DNA of 64,000 nucleotides from JBBSBL01 sp046330255 (lineage in GTDB: Bacteria > Actinomycetota > Thermoleophilia > Solirubrobacterales > Solirubrobacteraceae). The notes beneath the pieces were generated by a model. That model was not told the origin of the DNA. It did not search any database and was given only the letters and a program-made list of their open reading frames with translations. The position numbers and the translations under genes were made by a program. The DNA lies in contig JAXLTC010000001.1 in assembly GCA_046330255.1 (NCBI GenBank), forward strand, positions 558,001-622,000. Direction: 5' to 3'. Position 1 is the stretch's first letter. Every line of letters starts with the position of its first letter. Shown here one piece after another: positions 16,752 to 25,819 of this stretch.

Positions 16752-18677
16752 TCAGCGTCCGGTCTTGTTCAGGTGGGCCCAGAGGTCCCGGGCCACCTTC
16801 CCGGGCATGCCGGGGACGGCCTCGAGCTCCTCGCGCGAGGCCGCGGCGAAGGCGTCGGGCGAGCCGAAGTGCTCGAGCAGCAGGCGCTTGCGGGCGGGGC
16901 CCACACCGGGCAGGTCGTCGAGGATCGAGGCGGTCATCGCGCGGTCGCGGCGCTGGCGGTGGTGGGTGATCGCGAAGCGGTGCGCCTCGTCGCGGACGCG
17001 CTGGAGCAGTTGCAGCTCCGGCGTGTCGTGGGCGAGCCGCAGCGGCACCGCGCGACCGGGGACGAACACCTCCTCGATCCGCTTCGCGAGCGAGATCACG
17101 AGCACGCCGCGCTCGCGGAAGCCGCCCAGCGCGCGCAGGCCCGCCGAGAGCTGGCCCCTGCCGCCGTCGATCACGACCAGGCTCGGCAGCGCCGCGAAGC
17201 CGGCGTCGTGCTCGCGGTCGTGGGGACTGCGCTCGCGCTGCGCCTCCCAGGCCGCGAGGCGCCGCGCGAGCACCTCCTCCATCGCCGCGAAGTCGTCGGG
17301 CTCGCCGATGCCGCGCGCGGCGCCGTTCTCGCCCTCGCCGCGGACCTTGAAGCGGCGGTAGTCCGAGCGCTTCGGCGCGCCGCCCTCGAACACGACCATC
17401 GAGGCGACGGTGTGGGTGCCCATCAGGTTGGAGATGTCGAACCCCTCGATGCGAACCGGCGGGACGTCCAGCCCGAGCGCCCGCTGGAGACGTTCGAGCG
17501 CCTCGACGCGCTGCTGGCGGCGGCGCTCGCCGCGCAGGCGCTCCTGGTCGAGCGCGAGCCGCGCATTGCGCTCGGCGAGGTCGAGGACCCGCCGCTTGTC
17601 CCCGCGCTCGGGCACGCGGACCTCGACCTTCCCCCCGCGGCGCGACGCGAGGGCCTGCGCGAGCGCGCCGGCGCCCGCCGCCTCCCCCACGTCCCGCTGG
17701 ACCGCCAGCAGCGCCGGGATCATCGCGGCGCTGCCGTAGTACTGGAGCAGGAACGCCTCCGCCACCTCCGCGACGCCGCGGCCCGCGGCGTTGTCGAGGT
17801 AGAAGCCCTGACGGTCGGCGAGCACGCCGTCCCGGACCTGAAAGACCTGGGCGTTGGCGTCCGTGCCGTCGACCGCCACCGCGACCGCGTCGAGCGTCCC
17901 GATCGCCTCGTTGGCCACGCGCTGGCGCTCGAGCAGCGAGCGGACGGCGCGCAGGCGGTTGCGCTCCCGCGCGGCGTCCTCGAAGCGCCGCTCCTGCGAG
18001 GCGCGCTTCATGCCCTCCTCCAGCGCTCGCTCGATCTCCCTGTAGCGACCGGACAGGAAGTCGATCACGCCGTCGATGCCGCGCCGGTAGTCCTCGCGGG
18101 ACACGTACCCGACGCAGGGCGCCTCGCAGCGCTTGATGTAGTAGTCCAGGCACGGCGAGCCGCTGCGCCGTCCCGGCTCCGGTCCCTCACAGGAGCGGAA
18201 CGTGAACACCTTGCCGAGCAGGTCGAGCGTCTGGCGCACCCGCTTGGCGTTCGCGTACGGGCCGAAGTAGGCGCGGTCGCGGCGGTGGCGCTCGCGGGTG
18301 AAGTAGACGCGCGGGAAATCCTCGTCGAGCGAGATCGCGATGTACGGGTAACTCTTGTCGTCGCGCAGGCGGATGTTGAACCGCGGCCGCTGCTGCTTGA
18401 TGAAGCGCTGCTCGGTCAGCAGCGCCTCCGCCTCGGTCTCCACGACCAGGCTCTCGATGCCGTCGATCAGGCCGAGCAGGTCGCGACCGGCCTGCGTGCT
18501 CGGCGCCGAGAAGTGCGAGGCGACGCGCTTGCGGATCGACTTCGCCTTCCCGACGTAGATCACCCGGCCCCGCTCGTCCGTGAACAGGTAGACGCCGGGC
18601 GAGTCCGGCAGCGCACGGCGCTGCTCGAGCAGGCGCTGCTCGCGCATCCGCGGCTGGGTCTTCGCGGCCTCGGGCAT
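16752..18677 (-). CDS. uvrC: Excinuclease ABC subunit C
   Basis: 641 residues. UvrC makes both incisions in nucleotide excision repair. The GIY-YIG nuclease domain is at the N-terminus (GVYLF with VIYVGKAK), followed by a Cys-containing region (CLDYYIKRCEAPCVG), a UVR motif, the RNase H-like 3'-5' catalytic domain (EGFDISNLMGTHTVASMV with DGGRGQL) and C-terminal HhH pairs (LPGVGPARKRLLLEHFGS). The start at ATG 18677 is preceded by a TATCCT hexamer at 9 bases. It heads the uvrC-rapZ-gap cluster. Confidence 0.97.
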   Translation of the reverse strand: MPEAAKTQPRMREQRLLEQRRALPDSPGVYLFTDERGRVIYVGKAKSIRKRVASHFSAPSTQAGRDLLGLIDGIESLVVETEAEALLTEQRFIKQQRPRFNIRLRDDKSYPYIAISLDEDFPRVYFTRERHRRDRAYFGPYANAKRVRQTLDLLGKVFTFRSCEGPEPGRRSGSPCLDYYIKRCEAPCVGYVSREDYRRGIDGVIDFLSGRYREIERALEEGMKRASQERRFEDAARERNRLRAVRSLLERQRVANEAIGTLDAVAVAVDGTDANAQVFQVRDGVLADRQGFYLDNAAGRGVAEVAEAFLLQYYGSAAMIPALLAVQRDVGEAAGAGALAQALASRRGGKVEVRVPERGDKRRVLDLAERNARLALDQERLRGERRRQQRVEALERLQRALGLDVPPVRIEGFDISNLMGTHTVASMVVFEGGAPKRSDYRRFKVRGEGENGAARGIGEPDDFAAMEEVLARRLAAWEAQRERSPHDREHDAGFAALPSLVVIDGGRGQLSAGLRALGGFRERGVLVISLAKRIEEVFVPGRAVPLRLAHDTPELQLLQRVRDEAHRFAITHHRQRRDRAMTASILDDLPGVGPARKRLLLEHFGSPDAFAAASREELEAVPGMPGKVARDLWAHLNKTGR

Positions 18678-18726
18678 CTCCGATCGAGGATAGGGTCCCG
18701 CGCTCGCCGTCCGGACCGCGGCGGGG

Positions 18727-18732
18727 TAGGCT
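18727..18732 (+). promoter_or_regulatory. -10 hexamer TAGGCT of the molybdopterin oxidoreductase gene
   Basis: TAGGCT ends 6 bases before the GTG at 18739, consistent with a leaderless transcript and with GTG 18739 as the start. Confidence 0.45.
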
Positions 18733-18738
18733 CACGGC

Positions 18739-21069
18739 GTGAGCGCGACGGAGTTCGTCTCCCATCGCACGTGCCCGCTGTGCGAGGCCACGTGCGGCCT
18801 TGAGATCACGCTCGCCGGCGAGGAGGTCCGCGCGATCCGCGGCGACGCCGAGGATGTCTTCAGCCGGGGCTTCGTCTGCCCGAAGGGAGCGTCGCTGAAG
18901 GCGCTCCACGAGGACCCCGACCGGGTGCGCACACCGCTGCTGCGCCGCCCCGACGGCACATTCGAGCCGGCATCCTGGGACGAGGCGCTAGCGGCGATCG
19001 ACGAGCGCCTCGCCCCGATCCTGGCCGGCGGCGACCGCAACGCCGTGGGCGCCTACATCGGCAACCCGGCCGCCCACAACCTCGACACCCAGCTCTACGG
19101 CCGCGTGCTGCTCAAGGCGCTGGGGACCCGCAACGTGTTCACCGCGAGCACGCTCGACCAGATGCCCAAGCAGGTCGCGGTCGGGCTGATGTTCGGAACC
19201 GGGCTGAGCGTGCCGATCCCGGACGTCGACCGCACCGACCACATGCTGATCCTCGGCGCGAACCCGCTCGCCTCCAACGGGTCGCTCCTGACCGCCCCGG
19301 ACATGCGCGGCCGGCTGCGCGCGATCCGCGCCCGCGGCGGCCGCGTCGTCGTGGTGGACCCCCGCCGCAGCCGCACGGCGACCGAGGCCGACGAGCACCT
19401 CTTCATCCGGCCCGGCACCGATGCGGCCTTCCTGATGGCGCTGGTGCACGTGCTGTTCGCGGAGGGGCTGGTCGCACCCGGGCCCCTGGGCGAGCGGATC
19501 GACGGCATCGAGGCGATCGAGCAGGCGGCGTCCGCGTTCACGCCGGAACGCGCCGCGGCCGCATGCGGCATTCCGGCCGCGACGATCGTGCGCGCCGCCC
19601 GCGAGCTCGCGGGCGCGGAGCGCGCCGTGGTCTACGGACGGATCGGCACGTGCACCCAGGAGCTCGGGACGCTCGCGAGCTGGCTCGTCGACGTCCTCAA
19701 CGCGCTGACCGGCAACCTCGACCGCGAGGGCGGGGCGATGTTCCCGCACGCGGCCGCCGGCCAGTCGAACTCGACCGGGAAGCCGGGAAGCGGCCGCGGG
19801 GCTCCGCTGGGCCGCTGGCACTCGCGCGTGCGCGGGCTGCCCGAGGCGTTCGGGGAGATCCCCACCGCCGCGCTCGCCGAGGAGATCGAGACCCCCGGCG
19901 ACGGGCAGATCCGCGCGCTGCTGACCCTCGCCGGCAACCCCGTGCTCTCGTCGCCCAACGGCCCGCGGCTCGAGCGTGCGCTGGACGGGCTCGAGCTGAT
20001 GGTGAGCGTGGACGTCTACGTCAACGAGACCACGCGTCACGCGGACGTCATCCTCCCGGCGCCCTCGCCGTTGCGCCGGCCGCACTACGACCTCGCGTTC
20101 TACCAGCTGTCGGTGCGCGACATCGCGAACTACTCGCCGCCCTCGCTGCCGCCCGATCCCGCGATCGCGGACGAGTGGGTCACGCTGCTGCGGCTGACCG
20201 GGATCGCCACGGGGCAGGGACCGGACGCGGACGTCGGCGCGATCGACGACTTCGTCGCCGGGGAGGCCGTGCGCCGGGCGGTCGCAACGCCGGGCTCGCC
20301 GGTCGAGGGACGGGGCGCGGGCGAGGTGCTCGCGGCGCTCGCTCCGCGCACCGGGCCCGAGCGCCTGCTCGACCTGCTGCTACGGACCGGCCCCTACGGC
20401 GAGGGCTTCGGCGCGCCCACCGCGCTCGCCGCCCGCACCCCCGGCGGCGCCGGCCTGTCCCTTGCGGTGCTGGAGGCGCACCCGCACGGGATCGATCTCG
20501 GCCCACTGGAGCCGCGGATGCCGGACGTGCTCCGGACCCCGTCGGGCAGGATCGAGCTCGCGCCGGAGTCGATCCTGGCCGACGTGCCGCGCCTGGAGCG
20601 CGCGCTCGAGCGCCCCGCCACGGAGGGTGTGGTGCTCGTCGGCCGGCGCCAGCTGCGCTCCAACAACTCCTGGATGCACAACCTCGAGCCGCTCGTGCGC
20701 GGCAAGGACCGCTGCACGCTCCAGGTCCACCCGCGCGACGCCGAGCGCCACGGCCTGCTCGACGGCGGCCGCGCGCGGGTGCGCTCGCCCGCGGGTGAAG
20801 TGGTGGCTCCGGTCGAGATCACCGACGGCGTGATGGAGGGCGTGGTCAGCCTCCCGCACGGCTGGGGGCACGGCAAGGCGGGCGCCGTGATGGCGGTCGC
20901 CGCCGAGCACCCCGGCGTGAACAGCAACGTGCTCGCGGACGAGTCGCACGTCGAGCCGCTCTCGGGCAACGCGGTGCTCAGCGGCATCCCGGTCGAGCTC
21001 GCGGCGGTCGAGGCGAGCGGCAACGGGTCGGCGGCAGGCGAAGGCGCGGCCGCCCACGCGGCGGCCTGA
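18739..21069 (+). CDS. Molybdopterin-dependent oxidoreductase (FdhF/BisC-like)
   Basis: 776 residues. An N-terminal 4Fe-4S motif (CPLCEATCGL with the fourth cysteine in GFVCPKG) precedes the molybdopterin-binding core (LGANPLASNG, VVVVDPRRSRTAT, AGNPVLSSPNGP) and a C-terminal molydopterin dinucleotide-binding domain (RRQLRSNNSWMHN, HGWGHGK). The layout is that of single-chain formate dehydrogenase-like or assimilatory enzymes of the DMSO reductase family. No electron-transfer subunit or maturation gene is adjacent, so the substrate cannot be named. The 3' end is Ala/Gly-rich and 26 bases precede the next start. Confidence 0.9.
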   Translation: MSATEFVSHRTCPLCEATCGLEITLAGEEVRAIRGDAEDVFSRGFVCPKGASLKALHEDPDRVRTPLLRRPDGTFEPASWDEALAAIDERLAPILAGGDRNAVGAYIGNPAAHNLDTQLYGRVLLKALGTRNVFTASTLDQMPKQVAVGLMFGTGLSVPIPDVDRTDHMLILGANPLASNGSLLTAPDMRGRLRAIRARGGRVVVVDPRRSRTATEADEHLFIRPGTDAAFLMALVHVLFAEGLVAPGPLGERIDGIEAIEQAASAFTPERAAAACGIPAATIVRAARELAGAERAVVYGRIGTCTQELGTLASWLVDVLNALTGNLDREGGAMFPHAAAGQSNSTGKPGSGRGAPLGRWHSRVRGLPEAFGEIPTAALAEEIETPGDGQIRALLTLAGNPVLSSPNGPRLERALDGLELMVSVDVYVNETTRHADVILPAPSPLRRPHYDLAFYQLSVRDIANYSPPSLPPDPAIADEWVTLLRLTGIATGQGPDADVGAIDDFVAGEAVRRAVATPGSPVEGRGAGEVLAALAPRTGPERLLDLLLRTGPYGEGFGAPTALAARTPGGAGLSLAVLEAHPHGIDLGPLEPRMPDVLRTPSGRIELAPESILADVPRLERALERPATEGVVLVGRRQLRSNNSWMHNLEPLVRGKDRCTLQVHPRDAERHGLLDGGRARVRSPAGEVVAPVEITDGVMEGVVSLPHGWGHGKAGAVMAVAAEHPGVNSNVLADESHVEPLSGNAVLSGIPVELAAVEASGNGSAAGEGAAAHAAA

Positions 21070-21095
21070 GCCCGGGCCGTCCCGCGCCGACCCCG

Positions 21096-22061
21096 ATGCC
21101 GGCCCACGAGATCCGCGAGCAGACGCAGGACGGCCTCGCGACGGTCGTGCTCGTCTCCGGCGAAGGCCTCGAGGCGGCGTTCGCCCCCGGTGCCGGCATG
21201 GTCGGCTGCTCGCTGCGCGACGCCGGCGAGGAGCTGCTCGGCAACCCCGACGGTCTGCCCGCCTACGTCGAGCGCGGCGCGACGTTCGGCATCCCGCTGC
21301 TGCACCCGTGGGCGAACCGCCTCGGCGCCTGGGACTACGCCGTCGCCGGCCGCGAGGTCCGGCTCGACCCGGAGTCCGCGCTCCTGCACCGCGAGCAGAA
21401 CGGCCTGCCGATCCACGGGGTGCTCGCGGCGGCGCCCGACTGGGAGGTGGTAGGGCGCGAGACCGGCGCTGACTGCGCTCGGATCACCGCGCGGCTCGAC
21501 TTCGGCGCCGTGCCGGAGCGCCTGAGGGCGTTCCCGTTCCCGCACGTGCTGGAGCTGGAGGTCTCGCTGCGGGGCCGGACGCTGGAGCTGGTCACCACGA
21601 TCGAGGCCGGCGGCGAAGGGCCGGTTCCCGTGAGCTTCGGCTGGCACCCGTACCTGGCGCCGCCGGGCGCGCCGCGAGCGGAGTGGGTGATCTCCGCGCC
21701 GGTCGATCTCGAGCACCTCGCGCTCGACGCGCGGATGATCCCGACCGGCGCCCGCTCGCCGGCCGGCTCGCTCGACGGCCCGCTCGGCGCGCGCACGTTC
21801 GACGACGGGTACGCGGGCGTCCGGCCCGGCGGGACATTCACCGTGAGCGACGGAGAGCGGGCGATCGCGGTGCGCTTCGGCGACGGCTATCCCTGGGGAC
21901 AGGTCTTCGCGCCGCCCGACCTCGACGTCGTCTGCTTCGAGCCGATGACCGCGCCCGCCGACGCGCTGCGCTCGGGCGAGGGCCTGCGCCTGGTCGCGCC
22001 GGGCGAGCGCTTCTCCGCCGCGTTCGAGATCGAGGTCGAGCCGCTCAGGGCAGGAGCCTGA
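21096..22061 (+). CDS. Aldose 1-epimerase family protein
   Basis: 321 residues with the galactose mutarotase beta-sandwich pattern: GIPLLHPWANRLG near residue 68 (arginine and preceding segment), IHGVLAAAPDW with the catalytic-type His, SFGWHPYL with the second His, and the C-terminal catalytic Glu region VCFEPMTAPADAL. Members interconvert sugar anomers, but this more distant branch may act on sugar phosphates. The last 17 bases overlap the converging vapC gene. Confidence 0.88.
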   Translation: MPAHEIREQTQDGLATVVLVSGEGLEAAFAPGAGMVGCSLRDAGEELLGNPDGLPAYVERGATFGIPLLHPWANRLGAWDYAVAGREVRLDPESALLHREQNGLPIHGVLAAAPDWEVVGRETGADCARITARLDFGAVPERLRAFPFPHVLELEVSLRGRTLELVTTIEAGGEGPVPVSFGWHPYLAPPGAPRAEWVISAPVDLEHLALDARMIPTGARSPAGSLDGPLGARTFDDGYAGVRPGGTFTVSDGERAIAVRFGDGYPWGQVFAPPDLDVVCFEPMTAPADALRSGEGLRLVAPGERFSAAFEIEVEPLRAGA

Positions 22062-22437
22062 CCTCGCAGCGGACTCCGGGAGCTCGAGCGAGCCCCCCAT
22101 CCGCGGTCACGAGCGCCGCGCCGAGCGCCTCGGCGAGCGCGACGTACGCGGCGTCGTAGGGCGTGAGCGCGTCCGCCAGAGCCCAGATCCGCGCCAGCAG
22201 GGGCCGGTGCGGCGCCCGCGCGAGCGGCATCCGCGCGAGGTCCCCCAGCGCGCGGAGCCCGCGCTCGCGGTCGAGCAGGCCGGCGCGCACGTGGCGGCGC
22301 AGCGCCGAGGTCACCTCGAGGTCGACGACCCCGGGCGCCGCCAGGCGCTCCCCGCGCAGGCGCGCGCGGGCGCGGCGGCCGTCGTCCGCGTCGTCTCCCA
22401 GCGCCGGCACCAGCACCGAGGCGTCGACGACGATCAC
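22045..22437 (-). CDS. VapC-like PIN-domain toxin
   Basis: 130 residues from a GTG that overlaps the antitoxin stop (GTGA). PIN-domain toxins are Mg-dependent RNases, in known cases cutting tRNA or rRNA. The four acidic residues are visible: D5 in VVDASVLV, E in VDLEVTSAL near 40, D in LTPYDAAYVALAE near 94 and D in VTADGGLA near 112. Intact length and motifs suggest an active toxin, neutralised by the product of the upstream gene. Confidence 0.9.
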   Translation of the reverse strand: MIVVDASVLVPALGDDADDGRRARARLRGERLAAPGVVDLEVTSALRRHVRAGLLDRERGLRALGDLARMPLARAPHRPLLARIWALADALTPYDAAYVALAEALGAALVTADGGLARAPGVRCEVRLLP

Positions 22438-22673
22438 CGCCGGTCGCGATCCGCCCGCACCGCCGCCACGGCGTCGGCGAAGCCGATCCTGCCGCCGTGG
22501 CGCTCGCCCGCGGCGTCGAGGACCTCGTCCAGCGTCGGCGTCCGCGCCGACTCGCTGAGCTGCGCCAGCAGGTACTCCTGCAGCGACTGGCCGGCCGCTG
22601 CCGCCCTGGTTCGCAGAATCCGGTGAACGTCCGGGGGCACGTCCTTGATCTGGATGCTCGGCATCTCGGCCAT
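22434..22673 (-). CDS. VapB/FitA-like antitoxin
   Basis: 79 residues from ATG 22673. The start SIQIKDVPPDVHRILRTRA is a ribbon-helix-helix DNA-binding domain of the FitA type, and the C-terminal part (LDEVLDAAGERHGG) should wrap the toxin. Such antitoxins repress their own operon. A further in-frame ATG upstream at 22700 exists, but the domain starts near 22664, so 22673 or 22664 is more likely. Coupled to vapC by GTGA. Confidence 0.88.
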   Translation of the reverse strand: MAEMPSIQIKDVPPDVHRILRTRAAAAGQSLQEYLLAQLSESARTPTLDEVLDAAGERHGGRIGFADAVAAVRADRDRR

Positions 22674-22715
22674 GCTACATGTGTCTTGGCGCCACTCCAA
22701 CCGATCTGGCGCCCA

Positions 22716-24017
22716 TCACCGCACGAGACGGATCGTCAGGCCGCCCGCCCCCGCCGGCTCTCCGGCCCCGCGCAGCAGCCCGAGGATCCGCGCGACGTAG
22801 CCCCGGGTCTCCGGGTAGGGCGGGATGCAGCCGCAGCGCGCCACCGCGCCCGGCCCGGCGTTGTAGGCGGCGAGTGCGAGCGGCACCGAGCCGAAGCGCC
22901 GCAGCAGGTCGCGCATCATGCGCGCCTGGGCGTCGATCGAAGCGCCGGCGTCGAATGGGTCGCGCAGCCCGTACGCCGCGCCCGTGCCCGGCATGAACTG
23001 CGCGATCCCGCGCGCGCCCGCTGGCGAGACCGCGTACGGGTTGAAGCCCGACTCCGCGTAGAGCTGGGCCGCGAGCAGCGCCGCCCCGACGTTCCAGCGC
23101 TGCGCCGCGCGCGCGATCAGCGGCGCGTAGCGGGCGGGCACGAACGCCGGCAGCGACCCGCGGCCGTCCGCGCGCGCGAACCCCACCGAGGCCGAGCCGG
23201 CGTTGCGGACGTAGCCGAAGTGCCAGGGCTCCCAGGAGTAGCGCTTGACGAAGCCGAATCGCCCGGCATTGGCGGCCAGCCAGCCGTAGGCGCCGTCGGG
23301 TCCGAGGTCGAGCTCGGTGCCCAGGCGGTGCAGCGAGCGGCCCGGCGGCGCGACCCACTTCGGATCCGGGTGGCGGGCGAACAGCACGGCCTGCTCGGCC
23401 GTGGAGCGGAACGCGCTGACGACGATCAGCCCGATCCCGGCGCGCGCCGCGGCGGCGGCCATGCGGTCGAACGCCGTCGCCACGTCGGGGCGCATCGGCT
23501 TGCCCTGGCGCACCGCGAGCGGCCCGCGGTAGTCGCCCGGGCCGGCGCCCTCGCCGAGGGACGTCCAGGCAGGCGGGTCGAGCCGCGCCTCGGCCGGCGC
23601 CCGCACTCCCGCACTCCGGCGCGCCCCGCCGAGATCGACCCGGACCGGATCGCTGACCACGACCCGGACGCGCACCGGCGCCATCTCGCCCGCGTCCGGG
23701 AATCCGGCCGCGACCGAGCGCGCCCCGTTCGCGGCGGCCGCCGACAGCGCGGCCGCGCGCGCCCGCGCCAGGTAGGCGCCCTTCGCCAGATGGCGGGGAT
23801 TGGGCGCGCTCCCGAGCAGGACCGGCTCGAACAGGCGGTCGTAGTCGTCGCGCATCGACCTCGCTCCCGCCAGCGCGCCCAGGTCCGCCGCGCGCTGGCT
23901 CCCCGCCCGCGCCCCCAACCCGCGCGCGACGCCGCCCAGCGCCACGGCGCCGAGCAGCACGGCCGCGAGCGCGAACAGCAGCACGACCGTTGCCTGACCG
24001 CGTTCGGCGCTCTTCAT
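22716..24017 (-). CDS. TadG-like N-terminus fused to VanY-type peptidase and SLT lytic transglycosylase
   Basis: 433 residues. The first 45 residues (ERGQATVVLLFALAAVLLG) match the N-terminal anchor of TadE/TadG pseudopilins. A linker is followed by a D-Ala-D-Ala carboxypeptidase domain (about residues 195-300: SAFRSTAEQAVLF, SLHRLGTELDL, and the zinc/catalytic segment EPWHFGY), and then by a soluble lytic transglycosylase domain (about 320-425: catalytic Glu in AESGFNPYAVS, GIAQFMPGT, AYNAGPGAV). Cutting both the peptide and the glycan of peptidoglycan from one anchored protein would suit making a gap for a Tad-type pilus or secretion channel; that use is inference. The start overlaps the upstream gene by ATGA. 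Confidence 0.88.
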   Translation of the reverse strand: MKSAERGQATVVLLFALAAVLLGAVALGGVARGLGARAGSQRAADLGALAGARSMRDDYDRLFEPVLLGSAPNPRHLAKGAYLARARAAALSAAAANGARSVAAGFPDAGEMAPVRVRVVVSDPVRVDLGGARRSAGVRAPAEARLDPPAWTSLGEGAGPGDYRGPLAVRQGKPMRPDVATAFDRMAAAAARAGIGLIVVSAFRSTAEQAVLFARHPDPKWVAPPGRSLHRLGTELDLGPDGAYGWLAANAGRFGFVKRYSWEPWHFGYVRNAGSASVGFARADGRGSLPAFVPARYAPLIARAAQRWNVGAALLAAQLYAESGFNPYAVSPAGARGIAQFMPGTGAAYGLRDPFDAGASIDAQARMMRDLLRRFGSVPLALAAYNAGPGAVARCGCIPPYPETRGYVARILGLLRGAGEPAGAGGLTIRLVR

Positions 24018-24643
24018 CTCGTGTCCCCGAGCGCGCCGCGAAGGCCGGCCGCCCAGCGCCGCCGCACGGCGATACCGGCCAGCGCGAGCGATGCCGACAC
24101 CGCGTCCGGCGCGACGGGCGCTGCCGCACACGGGACCCCGAGCGGCTCGAGCCCGGCGAGCACGGGTGCGACCAGGCCGATGGAGCTCTCCCCCGCGACC
24201 ACCAGCACGGCGTCCTGGGCGCCCAGCAGCCGATCGAGAACCGTGTCGCGCGGAGCGGCGGCGGCCGTGACGCACGGTCCGCCGAGGACGGCCGCGGCGC
24301 GCGGGACCTCGACGGGCTCGGCCGCCAGGCGGACGAGGCGCCCGGCGGCCAGCGCGTCGTGACCACGATCGCGGAGGCGAGCGGCGGCCCGCGCCGCGGC
24401 GGGCGTGGGAGGAGACGGCAGCCGCGCGGGCGCCGTTGCGCCCACGATCGCCAACAGGCCTGGACCCCGTACCGCGAGCAGCAGGGCGGTGGCCGCGGCG
24501 GTCGCCGCCACGGCCTCCGGCGACCCGAGCACCGCGACGGTCGCGGCCGGCAGCGCCCGCGACGGGACGGGCCGGGGCGCCGTCCCACCCGCGTGCGCCG
24601 GCTCGACGAACGCCTCCAGCAGGCGGCGCGAGAGCACGCTCAT
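24014..24643 (-). CDS. Hypothetical protein of the Tad-like operon
   Basis: 209 residues, Ala/Val/Leu-rich. The stretch AATVAVLGSPEAVAATAAAT and following hydrophobic segment (residues about 33-70) could be a nucleotide-binding beta-alpha unit or membrane-associated helices; a second similar segment (DAVLVVAGESSIGLVAPVLA) occurs near 140-160. The alternating strands and Gly-containing loops recall a degenerate ParA/CpaE-type fold, but no P-loop is present, so I do not assign a function. It overlaps both neighbours by 4 bases and must belong to the same operon. Confidence 0.7.
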   Translation of the reverse strand: MSVLSRRLLEAFVEPAHAGGTAPRPVPSRALPAATVAVLGSPEAVAATAAATALLLAVRGPGLLAIVGATAPARLPSPPTPAAARAAARLRDRGHDALAAGRLVRLAAEPVEVPRAAAVLGGPCVTAAAAPRDTVLDRLLGAQDAVLVVAGESSIGLVAPVLAGLEPLGVPCAAAPVAPDAVSASLALAGIAVRRRWAAGLRGALGDTR

Positions 24644-24975
24644 CGGGCCGCGCGCGCCTCGGCCGTGTGCGCGAGCAGGTCGCCCAGGCCGCGCAGCGGC
24701 GCGGGCGGGCGGACGCGGACCCGCACCATCCGGCCCCGCACCGTCACGGACATCGCGCCCCGCGACCAGGCGGGAGCCGCCCGGCGGGCGGCGTCGCGCG
24801 GGTCGCCTCCCTCGAGCATCGCGATCGCGCCGGCGCCGGCGGCGTGCTCCGCGAGCTCCGCGGCGGCGCCCGCCGCCAGCAGCTGCAGGACCGCGAGGGC
24901 CACGCCGGCGAGCAGCGGCAGCAGCGCGACCAGCTCGACCGACGCCTGCCCGCGCTGCGAGCGCAGCCGGATCAC
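24640..24975 (-). CDS. TadE-like pseudopilin
   Basis: 111 residues from GTG 24975, which overlaps the stop of the preceding TadE-like gene (GTGA). The N-terminus SQRGQASVELVALLPLLAGV has the basic leader, glycine, and glutamate at +5 of type IV/Flp-like pseudopilins, followed by a hydrophobic helix. Such proteins are processed by a prepilin peptidase (TadV) and form minor subunits of Tad systems; no peptidase is in the window. Confidence 0.85.
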   Translation of the reverse strand: MIRLRSQRGQASVELVALLPLLAGVALAVLQLLAAGAAAELAEHAAGAGAIAMLEGGDPRDAARRAAPAWSRGAMSVTVRGRMVRVRVRPPAPLRGLGDLLAHTAEARAAR

Positions 24976-25355
24976 GGGCGCTGGGGCTCCAGCCGCGCGC
25001 GCGCCTCGAGCGTAGTCAGCCGCCCGGAGCCCAGCGCGAGCGGCACCGCGACCCGCACCCGGACCGTCCCGTCCGCGAGCGAGCGCACGCGCAGTCCCGG
25101 CTCCAGCCGGCGGGGCAGGACCCGGCGGGCAGCAGCCTCGGGATCCGCGCCGAGTGCCTGCGCGCGAGCCGCCGAGCGCGCCGCGCCGGCCGCGAGCCAG
25201 CCGGTCTGCCCCGCGAGCACGCACTGCCACAGGGCCGCGACGGCGATCGCGACCAGCGGCAGGATCGCGACCAGCTCGACGCTCGCCTGCCCGGACTCAC
25301 CGCCCGGCGAGCGCTCGCTCGCCCGGCCCGGCCACCCACGCGCGCGCATCGACAT
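24972..25355 (-). CDS. TadE-like pseudopilin
   Basis: 127 residues. After a basic leader of about 20 residues comes ESGQASVELVAILPLVAIAV, again the pseudopilin processing pattern with Glu at +5. The remaining 70 residues are a small beta-rich domain. This is the first gene of the four-gene Tad-like operon. A second in-frame start two codons later is possible. The 110 bases upstream separate it from a membrane protein gene in the same orientation. Confidence 0.85.
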   Translation of the reverse strand: MSMRARGWPGRASERSPGGESGQASVELVAILPLVAIAVAALWQCVLAGQTGWLAAGAARSAARAQALGADPEAAARRVLPRRLEPGLRVRSLADGTVRVRVAVPLALGSGRLTTLEARARLEPQRP

Positions 25356-25465
25356 GGGCGCCGACCCTGCCCGTGTGCGGGTAACGGAACCAGACGCGCG
25401 TGTGACGATTCAGCCGCGGCGCGCGGGCGTCCGTCCGCGCGCACCGCCGGGGGCGGCGCCCGCGC

Positions 25466-25819
25466 TCAGTACGCGCGCCAGGCGCGCCAGCAGGTGAGCA
25501 GGCCTGCGCAGATGAGCGCCACCAGCGCGAACCACACGAGCGTGCCCGCGCCCGTCTGCCAGAGGCGCCCGCTCGCGGTGGCCGTCAGCACGATGAGCCC
25601 GAGCGAGGTGTAGAGGATCGCGCGGATGCGATCGGGCAGCGTCTCGAGATCGACCCGGCGCTCGCGATAGAGCCGCACGGCGAACCAGCCGACCGCCACG
25701 AGCATCAGCGCGTACAGCGCCTGGAGCGCGGTCGCTCCCGCGGTGCCGCCGCCCGGCAGCAGCGCGACCGCGGCCGCGGCCGCCAGGATGATCAGGACGT
25801 TGCGCGCGGTGGCGCTCAC
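25466..25819 (-). CDS. Small membrane protein, hypothetical
   Basis: 117 residues with four predicted transmembrane helices (about 5-22, 28-50, 66-84, 92-112) and a basic loop RLYRERRVD between the second and third. It begins within the stop of the response regulator gene (ATGA), so it is co-transcribed with it; a sensor or accessory role is possible but not shown. No family recognised. Confidence 0.75.
   Translation of the reverse strand: MSATARNVLIILAAAAAVALLPGGGTAGATALQALYALMLVAVGWFAVRLYRERRVDLETLPDRIRAILYTSLGLIVLTATASGRLWQTGAGTLVWFALVALICAGLLTCWRAWRAY

Noticed and set aside
22687..22713. Two TGGCGCC sequences 20 bases apart upstream of vapB as an operator
   Set aside because: Such GC-rich short words are common at this base composition and lie just upstream of the start codon without matching arms; too weak to call.
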